64,000 bases of DNA from Nostocales cyanobacterium HT-58-2 (GTDB lineage Bacteria; Cyanobacteriota; Cyanobacteriia; Cyanobacteriales; Nostocaceae). Where the stretch lies: NCBI GenBank assembly GCA_002163975.1, contig CP019636.1, positions 1,737,001 to 1,801,000 of the forward strand, written 5' to 3'. The translations under genes were made by a program, and so were the position numbers. The notes beneath the pieces were generated by a model, which was not told the DNA's origin, made no database searches, and saw only the letters and a program-made list of their open reading frames with translations. The stretch's first letter is position 1. Each line of letters begins with the position of its first letter. Positions 41,501-49,368 of this stretch are shown one piece after another.

Positions 41501-42753
41501 TTATCCAAGTTGAAGGGTGTTAAGGTCAGTCCTGGCAACTCCAATGTTTGTCTGGGTGTATTCTCCATGACAAACATCACCTGGAACAAAGGGTGATACG
41601 AGAGCGATCGCTCTGGTTGCATTTCTTCAATCAGCTTGTCAATGGGCAAATCCTGGTAGGCATATGCGGACATTGCAACTGATCGCACCCTTTGCAAGAG
41701 TTCTCGAAAGCTAGGATTGCCTGACAGATTGGTGCGTAGTATTAGTGTGTTGACAAAATATCCAATGAGACTTTCTAGCTCTGGCAAATTTCGACCTGCG
41801 ATCACAGAACCGACGAGGATGTCAACTTGATTGGTATAGCGATACAGCAGGAGTTGAAAAGTTGCCAACAATGTCATGAACAGTGTGACACCTTCTTGAT
41901 CTGACAGTGCACGAAGTGCTGAAGATAGACTCTGGGGTAATATGAAGGATTGCTGTGCACCACGATAAGTCTGAATTGGTGGTCGTGGTCGATCTGCGGG
42001 CAACTCTAGTACTGGGTTTGCACCCACGAGTTGCTGTTTCCAATAGTTAAGTTGATTGTCTAGCACTTGACCAGAGAGCCATTGACGTTGCCAAACAGCA
42101 AAATCAGCATACTGGATGGGCTGTTGTGGCAGAGGATTGGGCTTTGTATTTAAGAATGCTTTGTAAAGGTTGACTAATTGTTCAAACAAAATGCTCATAG
42201 AAGAGCGATCGGCGGCGATGTGGTGCATGACCAATAGCAGGATGTGCTCTTGTGATGATAGCTCCAGCAAACAGGCGCGTAGCATCAAATCAGATATTAA
42301 GTTGAAGGGGCGTTGTGCCTCATTTTGTAGCAGCTGTTGTATTTGGGTGTTGCGCTCAGTTTGGGGACAATCCTTGAGATGAATCACTTCCAATTCCACT
42401 GACTGAGACTGATGAATCACCTGTAGCGGGTTGCCATCCTGTGTTGTGTAGTTAGTTCGTAGAACTTCATGGTGAGCGACAATGGCATTTAAAGACTGTT
42501 GCAGCACCGCTACATTCAAGTCGCCTTGCAACTTCCAAGCCTTAACGATGTGATAGGCTGAATCATTGGTTTCCATTTGTGCCAGAAACCACAATCGTTG
42601 CTGGGCAAAAGATAAAGGAGCGGGTTCATAGTCAGTTCTTTTAGGAATGGTCTGCTGCCTTTTGACATCAGCACTTTTGTTTTTAAGCTCTAGCTTCAGT
42701 GGAACCCTGTTAGCTGGTGAGAGAGCGACAATCTTTTTGCTGATATCATCCAT
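38536..42753 (-). CDS. NRPS, C-A-PCP-TE
   Basis: 1405 residues. Condensation domain ~45-480 (PLSFAQQRLWFLAQ; active site MHHIAADRSS with both His and the Asp, but Arg in place of the usual Gly after Asp). Adenylation domain ~490-1005 (AYVIYTSGSTGKPKGVQVTH ~654, LYKTGDLARF, SGKVNRSALP). Carrier DNFFDIGGHSLLAV ~1056. Thioesterase with GYSFGG ~1204. In the A domain the FDxSxW motif reads AFSSSVRQF, so the amino-group-binding Asp is Ser. It is first in the cluster on the minus strand. A condensation domain next to a TE lets it join an upstream acyl chain to its own monomer and release it. The substrate is unknown. Confidence 0.92.
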   Translation of the reverse strand: MDDISKKIVALSPANRVPLKLELKNKSADVKRQQTIPKRTDYEPAPLSFAQQRLWFLAQMETNDSAYHIVKAWKLQGDLNVAVLQQSLNAIVAHHEVLRTNYTTQDGNPLQVIHQSQSVELEVIHLKDCPQTERNTQIQQLLQNEAQRPFNLISDLMLRACLLELSSQEHILLLVMHHIAADRSSMSILFEQLVNLYKAFLNTKPNPLPQQPIQYADFAVWQRQWLSGQVLDNQLNYWKQQLVGANPVLELPADRPRPPIQTYRGAQQSFILPQSLSSALRALSDQEGVTLFMTLLATFQLLLYRYTNQVDILVGSVIAGRNLPELESLIGYFVNTLILRTNLSGNPSFRELLQRVRSVAMSAYAYQDLPIDKLIEEMQPERSLSYHPLFQVMFVMENTPRQTLELPGLTLTPFNLDNVTSRFDLTLSITETEQGLQGEWKYNTDLFDAATISRMSGHFQTLLEGIVTNPEQHINELPLLTAGERHQLLVEWNQTHADYPQDKCIHELFEQLVERTPDAVAVMFADQQLTYRELNSRANQIAHYLRTLGVGPEVLVSIFVERSLEMVVGLLGILKAGGAYVPLDPTYPKERLAFMLHNSQPLVLLTQESLKTELPEHTAQVVCFDGDRQSIAQHSQANLNQTATTANLAYVIYTSGSTGKPKGVQVTHANLCHYAQAMGQALGITTEDVYLHTASIAFSSSVRQFMVPLAQGATVKIATSQERTDPRALFAGMKQYDVTVIDIVPSYWRNCIHTLDSLEPQTRQALLDNKLRLIVSASEPLLSDIPTQWRFGFQHQAQLINMFGQTETCGIVATYPIPAQQDERVKIVPLGRAIANTQIYLLDSHMQPVPVGMPGELHIGGLGLARGYLNRPELTDEKFIPDPFTQKEGARLYKTGDLARFLSDGSIEFIGRSDYQVKIRGFRIELGEIEAVLNQHPAVLQTVVVAREAVRGEKRLVAYVVPNQEPAPIVSDLRHFLKEKLPEYMVPFAFVLLESLPLTPSGKVNRSALPAPELAKPEPEANFVPPRDELERQLAQIWEDVLHVHPVSIHDNFFDIGGHSLLAVHLFAQIEQKFGKKLPLASLFQSGTVETLAMMLRSGEEKAVGHYVLIDAGEDTSTNPWSSLVKIQPKGSKPPLFCIHPLGGEILCYRPLARHLGSDQPVYGLQPLGLDGKQPPLTRVEDMATHYIREIQTIQPNGPYFICGYSFGGTVAFEMAQQLHSQGEKLGLLVMLDTCRPGSEKRSPWFMRVFEHINNFLQEGPFYLQKKLVGWREWGTYQIREKYKRLLENSEQLPESDEHLDIIGANDQALRQYNFQTYPGQMTLLRTDDKNRDTAVGMQYDPLFGWDELATGGIDVHYIPGSHLSLLEEPDVQTLAEKLKLCLEKAYEFNLVFHDTGSCAAQISA

Positions 42754-43775
42754 ATTTCGTAACCCTCATTGCTATTACTTAATTAATGGACATGAACAGA
42801 AGTCATCCGTCTATGAGATTTTTCTCATCTTTCATCCTTCAGAAATACTACTAATGAAACTTATCCTTTCTTCCAGTGAAAAGAGAAGTTTTTCCTCTTT
42901 TTATGACTACATGGAAGATTTTGCCAAAAGATTAGCATTATGGCTTAGCTAAATCTAAGTTTTCAATTTTTCCCATTTTTTACTAAATTCTATCTACTGG
43001 CTGTCTCAGAAATGAGATCTATCACTCGAATGCAAATAGAGCATTTGAATAAAGTTTTAGAAGTTGTCATACAAGCCATATTTTCTGTTTGACTACAGTG
43101 TTCGTTTTAGCTATTTCGGAAAGAATTCTAAAAAAGTCAAAACAATCTCATCATCTTTTTGAGTTTATCAGTAGAAACTTGAGTTGAGAATTTAGAGGCA
43201 AAAATACATTGAAATCAGTAGTTAGGCAAAATTAAAGTTACGAATGGAGGCAGGAAACTCTTAACAGAAAACGGACAACAGCACAGAGAATGTGTAATTA
43301 ATTTTGTTTAGATACTTACCTAGAAACGAAAACGTGCAGTTTACCTTTTATTTTTGACAGTAAAGAACATCAATGGTATACTTTTAAACAATGGTCAAAA
43401 ATTTTTACATGGTATTTTTGCTCGTTACGATTCAGAAATATAATCTTGACAGCTTATAAATAAATTATTTTATGATTGATGAAATAAAAGTGCTGCTATG
43501 CTCAAGCACTTTTATAAAATCTTTATCGGCTCTTTAAAGAAAATTTATTAACTGTACTTATATATTTATCCTTAATTAAGTCAGAGCAATATTAAATCAC
43601 AAATTCAAATTAAAATAGACCAAAAATTAGATAACTTTTCATAATTTTAAGGAAAACTTAGAGTTACGTACTGTTTAACTTTGGATACCCTCACTGATAA
43701 TCACTGATAAATTTGTGTCTTCAGTATTGATGCACCTGATGATTTTTTGTTTCTTAAATAAGTTTAATTATCCAG
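42754..43775. other. 1-kb AT-rich region upstream of the synthetase cluster
   Basis: Both strands hold only short frames without motif or ribosome site. It must contain the promoter of the cluster. The only structured element I see is the hairpin at 43486-43526, about 740 bp upstream of the first start. Confidence 0.5.
43486..43526 (-). promoter_or_regulatory. Shared synthetase-upstream hairpin element, copy 3
   Basis: AAAAGTGCT (43486-43494), a 10-nt loop and AGCACTTTT (43505-43513), next to ATAAAATCTTTAT (43514-43526). The downstream 13-mer is identical to that of copy 2, while the stem bases differ. Confidence 0.55.
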
Positions 43776-44456
43776 TCATGCTGGAGCAAAAGCTTCTGGC
43801 GGAATTGGTACAGGTTGGGGGGTTGCCAAGCAAGTTCCCTGTCTGTACCAAATGCCCTCAATCTCGAAAGCCTCAAATTCGGTTGTTAGGATTGCCCAAG
43901 TTTGCTCGTTGAGTCCGCCTGAGTAAGTCCAAGTAAATCGGCTTTCATTGCGTAGTCGTTGTTCTAGTTGTAATAAATCTTCAGGTAGCCAAAATCGGCT
44001 CATCGTCCTCTGAGTAGCAATTTCAGGAGAGGTTTGTAACATCTCAGACATTGGCTTATTCACAATGATTTGCTTGTGATTATCCTGTCTGACAATACTA
44101 ACCGGACGTTCATTTTCAGCAGCAGCAACCATTCGGCGCAATAACTCTACTGGTAAGTGCAACTGACTGCAAAAGACTTCACCTCCTACAGGCAAGAAGG
44201 GTTTGGTAGTTTCGGCGGATACATTTGGTTTCTGAGATGCCATCCATTCGTAAAACTCGATGGGTTGCTTGCAGCGTTTCCACTCTATTCGCACTTTTCC
44301 CTTGATTTTTGCTGCCGTTTCGCTCAAAGCATACCCATAACTTTGAGCTAGGTGGATAGCATCTTGTTTGGTTGGGGCAAGAATAGCAACCCCTTCGTGG
44401 GACAGTTTACAGTTCCAGCCTGCTTGGTTTAAAAGTTTAAGAACACTCACACTCAT
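43776..44456 (-). CDS. PAS-like protein, paralog B
   Basis: 226 residues and about 75% identical by eye to the protein at 44906. An N-terminal part (VLKLLNQAGWNCKLSHEGVA) is followed by a Lys/Arg-rich segment (AKIKGKVRIEWKRCKQPIEF). The C-terminal part, IIVNKPMSEMLQTSPE ... FWLPEDLLQLEQRLRNES ... LTTEFEAFEIEGIWYR, has the rhythm of a PAS fold as in cyanobacterial sensor proteins. No output domain is present. It lies 1 kb upstream of the synthetases on the same strand and may have a regulatory role; that is inference. Confidence 0.65.
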   Translation of the reverse strand: MSVSVLKLLNQAGWNCKLSHEGVAILAPTKQDAIHLAQSYGYALSETAAKIKGKVRIEWKRCKQPIEFYEWMASQKPNVSAETTKPFLPVGGEVFCSQLHLPVELLRRMVAAAENERPVSIVRQDNHKQIIVNKPMSEMLQTSPEIATQRTMSRFWLPEDLLQLEQRLRNESRFTWTYSGGLNEQTWAILTTEFEAFEIEGIWYRQGTCLATPQPVPIPPEAFAPA

Positions 44457-44905
44457 CTGTTTTTACACTTTCACAATAGTGATGTAAGCATGAACAGTTT
44501 GCTGCTAAATCATGAATAAGCTGTTGCGCATATAACTTGCACCCTTTTCGTTGTGACTGTCATGAGTCTTTAGTCGTTTGCCTTTTATCATTCCAAGCAA
44601 ATACGGGCAGGTTTGGAAACCTGCCCCCGGATGACTGAAGAATAAAGGACGACCCTGATAAGAGGATATGCAATTGAAATACGTGACAGCTTATACTCCT
44701 ACTGTTGCAACCAAAATATAGTAAACAAAAGTGAGGAAATTATGTGATTTAGTAGCATATTTTGAGGCGTAGTGTTAAAAAATCTTTACAAGATGGTTAT
44801 GAGTTCACAAAGGGTGAGTGTTCTTAGGAGTGCACCCCGAAACAATTTATACCCTCCAAGAATTTTTCATTGCTTGAAGTTTCTGAAAGTGGTAGATTTC
44901 TACAT
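44457..44905. other. Region between the two paralogs
   Basis: 449 bp with a perfect palindrome GGGCAGGTTT-GG-AAACCTGCCC at 44605-44626, a dispersed repeat type. No gene is evident; the small frames are unsupported. Confidence 0.5.
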
Positions 44906-45616
44906 CTATACTGGAGCAAAAGCTCCTGGCGGAATTGGCACAGGTTGGGGGGTTGCCAAGCAGGTTCCCTGTCTGTACCAAATCCCCTCAACCTCGAAAG
45001 CCTCAAATTCAGTTGTCAGGATTGCCCAAGTTTGCTCGTTGAGTCTACCACAGTAAGTCCAAGTGAATCGGATCTCGTTGCGTAGTCGTCGTTCCAGTTC
45101 TGCTAAATCTCCAGGTAACCAAAATTGAGTCATGACCCTTTGTGTCACAATTTCAGGAGATGTCTGTAACATATCAGACATTAGCTTGTTAACAATGATT
45201 TGCTTGTGGTTATCTTGTCTGACGATACTGACTGGACGCGGATTTTCAGCAGCTGCAACCATTCGGCACAGTAATTCTATTGGTAAATGCAATTGACTGC
45301 AAAAGACTGCATTGCCCACTGGTAAGAGGTGATGGTTCAGAGCGCCCACCCGACAAGGACTATCGCCAGTTTCGGTAGGTGCAGAAGCTTCCTCAGATAT
45401 CATCCACCCGTAAAACTCGATGGGTTGCTTGCAGCCTCTCCATTGTATCCGCACCTTACCCTTGATTTTGACTGCAGTTTCAGTTAAAGCAGACCCGTAG
45501 CTTTGAGCAAAGAGGGTGGCGTCTTGCTTTGTGGGGGCAAGGATAGAAACCCCCTCGTGAGACAGTTTATAGTTCCAGCCCGGTTGGTTCAGGAATCTAA
45601 GTACATTCGCACTCAT
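44906..45616 (-). CDS. PAS-like protein, paralog A
   Basis: 236 residues, the tandem paralog of the preceding protein, with 10 extra residues in the middle linker (GDSPCRVGALN). It has the same N-terminal motif (NVLRFLNQPGWNYKLSHEGV), basic segment and PAS-like C-terminus. It overlaps the ribbon-helix-helix gene upstream by 20 bp in another frame, so the two are probably translated together. The family is not one I can name. Confidence 0.65.
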   Translation of the reverse strand: MSANVLRFLNQPGWNYKLSHEGVSILAPTKQDATLFAQSYGSALTETAVKIKGKVRIQWRGCKQPIEFYGWMISEEASAPTETGDSPCRVGALNHHLLPVGNAVFCSQLHLPIELLCRMVAAAENPRPVSIVRQDNHKQIIVNKLMSDMLQTSPEIVTQRVMTQFWLPGDLAELERRLRNEIRFTWTYCGRLNEQTWAILTTEFEAFEVEGIWYRQGTCLATPQPVPIPPGAFAPV

Positions 45617-46022
45617 CTTTCACACCATTGGACTCGTTATGTAAGCAAATAAAAGTTTGTTGCCAAATCATTTTTTGTTCTTGCTCAGGGATACCCAAGG
45701 TAGAAGTAATGATGGCGAAATCCCCTGGTGTGGGTAGCACTTCCCCTCTAGCAAGTGCTTGCAAGTTTTTTACACCAGAGTATTTGAGTTTTGTCATATT
45801 GGCTTGAACCAATTCGGCAATTGTTCTTGGCGGGCTTGGTTGTTCAGGTTGTGAGGAGTCACCAGCTGTTCTTTTAGCTAGCCACTCCCGGAGCATTTCT
45901 TCTAGTGCGTCGCTTTGGGATACACCCTCACGAGCGCAGATACTTTTGAACTCCCGTGCCAACTCCACCGGAACATAGCCGCTAACCTGCTTGTAATCAG
46001 CAGAACGCCTTTTGTCGGTCAT
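45597..46022 (-). CDS. Ribbon-helix-helix-type DNA-binding protein
   Basis: 141 residues. YKQVSGYVPVELAREFKSIC and SQSDALEEMLREWLAKR form a strand plus two helices as in Arc/CopG repressors. After a Pro/Gln-rich linker, residues 75-125 (IAELVQANMTKLKYSGVKNL, ARGEVLPTPGDFAIITSTLG) look like a second helical domain, perhaps a Cro-type HTH. It overlaps the PAS-like gene downstream and is the most likely transcription factor of this small operon. Confidence 0.65.
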   Translation of the reverse strand: MTDKRRSADYKQVSGYVPVELAREFKSICAREGVSQSDALEEMLREWLAKRTAGDSSQPEQPSPPRTIAELVQANMTKLKYSGVKNLQALARGEVLPTPGDFAIITSTLGIPEQEQKMIWQQTFICLHNESNGVKDECECT

Positions 46023-46089
46023 TTTGTTGAGTGTTCATAATCATGTTTGTCTTTATTTTCTCTCAAGGACACTTAAATAAATCAAGAAT

Positions 46090-46121
46090 CCCACGGCTTT
46101 AGCGTTAGCAAAGCCGTGGTT
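46090..46121. repeat. IS605-end-like hairpin
   Basis: AATCCCACGGCTTTAGCG followed by TTAGCAAAGCCGTGG gives a CCACGGCTTT/AAAGCCGTGG stem of 10 bp. The preceding TCAAGAATCCCAC is the usual form at right ends of IS605-type elements. No transposase is near, so this is a relic or a terminator for the operon on either side. Confidence 0.5.
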
Positions 46122-46273
46122 ATGTTAACCTGCCATAACTTGTTTCGCAACTTCTTAAAAATTATTTGGTTTCTTCGGCTTGCGACTAGAAAAGTCACCT
46201 AGCAAACCCATAAGGATAGGAAGCAGTGATATTACGTAGAACTCTTCTGCATTTTGTGTTTTGACGATTCAAT

Positions 46274-46948
46274 TTAGCTGCTACGAGTGTACTTCTGTAA
46301 ATTTGCCGGAATCTTTGCTGGTACAGTCCAGAAGTAAACTGTTCTACCGTCTACTTGCTCAACTTTCTCAGGTTTCCAATCGCCCATGTCAAAAGCGTGC
46401 GATACAATACGGGTACCTGGTTTGAGTTTCAATAGCTGTGGAATCAACTTGACATTGAGTTCGGGTAATAAGTAGAGAGTTACGACTGTTGCATCGCTAA
46501 AGTTACTCTTGAACAAGTCTTGTTGCAGAAACTGCACTTGACCTGTGACACCCGCTTTTTTGGCGTTTTCGTTTGCCTCTTTGATGCGTTCTGGGTCAAT
46601 ATCTATACCAACAGCTTTCTTGACTTTATACTTTTGTACTGCAGCAATGGGAATCCGTCCATCACCACTGCCAAGGTCATATAGAGTATCTTTTGAGGTG
46701 ACATTGGCGATTTTTAACATTCTATCAACGACTTCTGGAGGTGTTGGTACATACACAACATCAGGTGTTCGTTCCGCAGGTTGGGGTGTGGAAGTGGGAC
46801 TAGACCGCTGCTGTACTTCTACAATGGAAGGCGATGCTTCATCCTGTACTTGGGAACTCACTTGCTCTTGCTGAGTGCAACCAGCCAACATCAGGCTACC
46901 TACACTCACTGTTGTAAACAAAACCTTGAACATTGCCTGTAATTTCAT
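46274..46948 (-). CDS. Lipoprotein with SAM-dependent methyltransferase domain
   Basis: 224 residues from the ATG at 46948, preceded by GGAGAG at good spacing. A signal peptide with lipobox (VGSLMLAGC) precedes a low-complexity linker. From about residue 70 (VYVPTPPEVVDRMLKIANV) there is a class I methyltransferase: DTLYDLGSGDGRIPIAA, AVGIDIDPERIKEANENAKK, and DLFKSNFSDATVVTLYLLPE. A methyltransferase on a lipoprotein is uncommon because SAM is cytoplasmic; either the anchor faces the cytosol side or another ligand is bound. It follows the permease gene by 18 bp, so the two form an operon. Confidence 0.8.
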   Translation of the reverse strand: MKLQAMFKVLFTTVSVGSLMLAGCTQQEQVSSQVQDEASPSIVEVQQRSSPTSTPQPAERTPDVVYVPTPPEVVDRMLKIANVTSKDTLYDLGSGDGRIPIAAVQKYKVKKAVGIDIDPERIKEANENAKKAGVTGQVQFLQQDLFKSNFSDATVVTLYLLPELNVKLIPQLLKLKPGTRIVSHAFDMGDWKPEKVEQVDGRTVYFWTVPAKIPANLQKYTRSS

Positions 46949-46966
46949 GACATCTCTCTCCATGAA

Positions 46967-48298
46967 TTAAGGATTTGTGGAGGTGGTTCGTTGACGATTG
47001 AGGAGAAGTAAAGGAATACCTGTTAAAAGAACAATGACTCCAGTGATACCTCCAATACCTGCATAAGTTAGACTGGAGTAAAGCAGGTACCCACAAATTG
47101 CACAAAATAGCAATGGTGTCCACGGGTAAAGAGGTACACGGAAAGGACGGGGCACATTTGGCTCTCGAGAGCGCAACACTAGTAATGCTACTCCAGATAG
47201 TAGAAAAAAGAACCAAAACACTGGAGCAGTATAGTCAACCATTGTTTCAAAGCCTTTGCGGGTTACAGCACCGAGTACCACCAATGCAAAGGAAATTGCT
47301 CCCTGAACCAATAAGGCATTCGTTGGAGTTCCAGTACTCTCTTGCCAGTGTCCTAGGAATGAGAATTTCCGAAAGTCTCGCCCTAAAGCGTAGTTAGTAC
47401 GGGCACCAGTAAAAATAGTGGCGTTGACTGCACCAAGGGCTGAAACCGCAATTAAGAAGCTCACAAATCTTGCTCCGTTTTCTCCAACAGCGCGACGCAT
47501 CAAATCAGCTGTTGGTGCTTCTGACGAAGCCAAACTTGCAAGTCCCAAGCCATGAATGAATGCCAGGTTGATCAACAGAAAAATCACTGTGATGATGGCA
47601 ATGCTTGCTAATAATGCACGTACCATGTTGCGTTTGCCATCCCGTACTTCTGCTGAAATATAGGCAGCTTCATTCCAGCCGCCATAGGTTAGCAAGACAA
47701 AAATCATTGCCTGTCCAAATGCAGCATTTTGAGTAGCTGTCGTTGATGTCTCTGGCGGTGCTTGTGCAGCAAAGACCAGACTTATAATCATGATCAACAG
47801 TAAACCCACGACTTTTGCGATCGTAAGCCAGTTCTGAACCCACTTCCCTTGCTGCACGCCCAGAATGTTCAAACCTGTCAAGCAAATGACGACACCTGTC
47901 GCGTAAATGGCTGAAGAGTATTGCCCGATAGGCAGCAACTGAGAAGCATAATCCCCGAAAACGAAGGCTGGTAAGGCGATGGAACCAGTTTGAATGACAC
48001 TCATCCGCGCCCAAGCAAACAAGAAGGCAGGGCTTTTGCCAAAAGCACGCATAAGGTAATGATAAGTCCCTCCAGCATCGGGATAGGCGGTGGTCAACTC
48101 TGCATAGCATAGAGCCCCAACCAAGGACATCACTCCACCTAGCAACCATGCCAGCAGTGCAACACCTGCATTTTGTGTGTTTGCTGCTACGAAAGCTGGC
48201 GTCTTAAAAATGCCTACGCCGACTACCATACCTACAATTAGGGCAACTGCGTCCATTATTGAAAGGGTAGGCTTCGGCACTGTTACTTTTGTTGCCAT
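46967..48298 (-). CDS. APC-family amino acid permease
   Basis: 443 residues from the ATG at 48298, with AGGTGA eight bases upstream. About 12 hydrophobic helices. The family signature VGMVVGVGIFKTPAFVA in helix 1 and the helix-6 region VLLTYGGWNEAAYISAEVR are clear. This is a cation- or amino-acid-coupled secondary transporter of the APC superfamily; the substrate cannot be deduced. It is cotranscribed with the lipoprotein methyltransferase. Confidence 0.9.
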   Translation of the reverse strand: MATKVTVPKPTLSIMDAVALIVGMVVGVGIFKTPAFVAANTQNAGVALLAWLLGGVMSLVGALCYAELTTAYPDAGGTYHYLMRAFGKSPAFLFAWARMSVIQTGSIALPAFVFGDYASQLLPIGQYSSAIYATGVVICLTGLNILGVQQGKWVQNWLTIAKVVGLLLIMIISLVFAAQAPPETSTTATQNAAFGQAMIFVLLTYGGWNEAAYISAEVRDGKRNMVRALLASIAIITVIFLLINLAFIHGLGLASLASSEAPTADLMRRAVGENGARFVSFLIAVSALGAVNATIFTGARTNYALGRDFRKFSFLGHWQESTGTPTNALLVQGAISFALVVLGAVTRKGFETMVDYTAPVFWFFFLLSGVALLVLRSREPNVPRPFRVPLYPWTPLLFCAICGYLLYSSLTYAGIGGITGVIVLLTGIPLLLLNRQRTTSTNP

Positions 48299-48648
48299 AT
48301 AGTAGATCACCTGGAAATTGTAGTCATCAGCCAGGAGGAAACAACCTTAAAGCTTAAGCTGCTGTGGAAACACTTTAATCTGCACTAGGTATACTTCAGC
48401 TTCCTAGATATCTGTTGAGAAGAAATTTTGTATACACAGATTTTATATCTTGTCAATGCCATAAATCTGTCCTTCTTGAAAGAATGTTAATTGCTTAGGG
48501 CTCTATTAAGTGTGGTTAAGCCATATGAACCAATAGTGAAGGTTTTCTGAAAAAAAATTTATATATTTTTTATACTTTGGAGTCAAAATGAATTTCTCAA
48601 GGGAAAACTGGGTTTTTTGGAGAAATCCGGTTTCCAACGCAGCACATT
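48299..48648. other. Intergenic region
   Basis: 350 bp, AT-rich, containing the permease promoter. Short hydrophobic frames on the minus strand have no start signal. No other element was recognised. Confidence 0.4.
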
Positions 48649-49239
48649 CTACGCTTTGGCAAAATTGGCTTTTACAAAGCCTAAAAACCTGCGATAGTTT
48701 GCCCGCACAACTTTCCATTGCATCAAAATATGTATGAGAATAAACGCCAAAAATGTATAGGCGAACCAAAAATGAGAGCTTCTTGCTATACCGACAATTG
48801 CAGAATTTTGCGGGAATATGTCTGGTACAAGAATCCCAAAGAATTTTACGTTATTGCTTCTATAAGAGTTAGATAGGAAGAAGCCAGTGACAGGAACCGC
48901 CCACATGAAGATATAAAGGCTAGTATGTAGAGCAAATGTTTTCCACCACTCCTTGGTCAACTTGGGCGGACGTTTTGTGTACTTGCTCCACCACACACGC
49001 AGCAGCGTCAATATCCGCCAAGTCAGTAAAGCTACCGTCACAATTGCAATAGATTTATGAAACTCATAGACTGGATCTCGAAAAAATAGCTCATCAGGTA
49101 GCCGAGCCATCGATGAACCACTGACAAACAGTATCAAATAACAGCTTGCCATGATCCAGTGTATGGACATCAGTTGCTTGAAGGCAGAATTGATTCTGGG
49201 TTTAGCGTTGCTCTTTTTGACTGGTTGTAGCGTACTCAT
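48649..49239 (-). CDS. Cytochrome b561-type membrane protein
   Basis: 196 residues, four helices. Histidines placed as haem ligands are in LMSIHWIMASC (28), YEFHKSIAIV (60), RSSHFWFAY (about 155) and ILIHILMQWK (about 168). The pattern matches the bacterial CybB/cytochrome b561 domain, which passes electrons across the membrane, for example between quinones and a periplasmic partner. No partner gene is adjacent. Confidence 0.85.
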   Translation of the reverse strand: MSTLQPVKKSNAKPRINSAFKQLMSIHWIMASCYLILFVSGSSMARLPDELFFRDPVYEFHKSIAIVTVALLTWRILTLLRVWWSKYTKRPPKLTKEWWKTFALHTSLYIFMWAVPVTGFFLSNSYRSNNVKFFGILVPDIFPQNSAIVGIARSSHFWFAYTFLAFILIHILMQWKVVRANYRRFLGFVKANFAKA

Positions 49240-49368
49240 AAATCAAATTTCAATGCCTTGACAGCTTACGTTACATTTCTTAGTGTCTGTAAGCTTTATG
49301 AATCGACAGTGAAAGTTTGATGAAAAATTTTTTATATTATTTTTATATTAGGGCTCTTGACTAATTGG

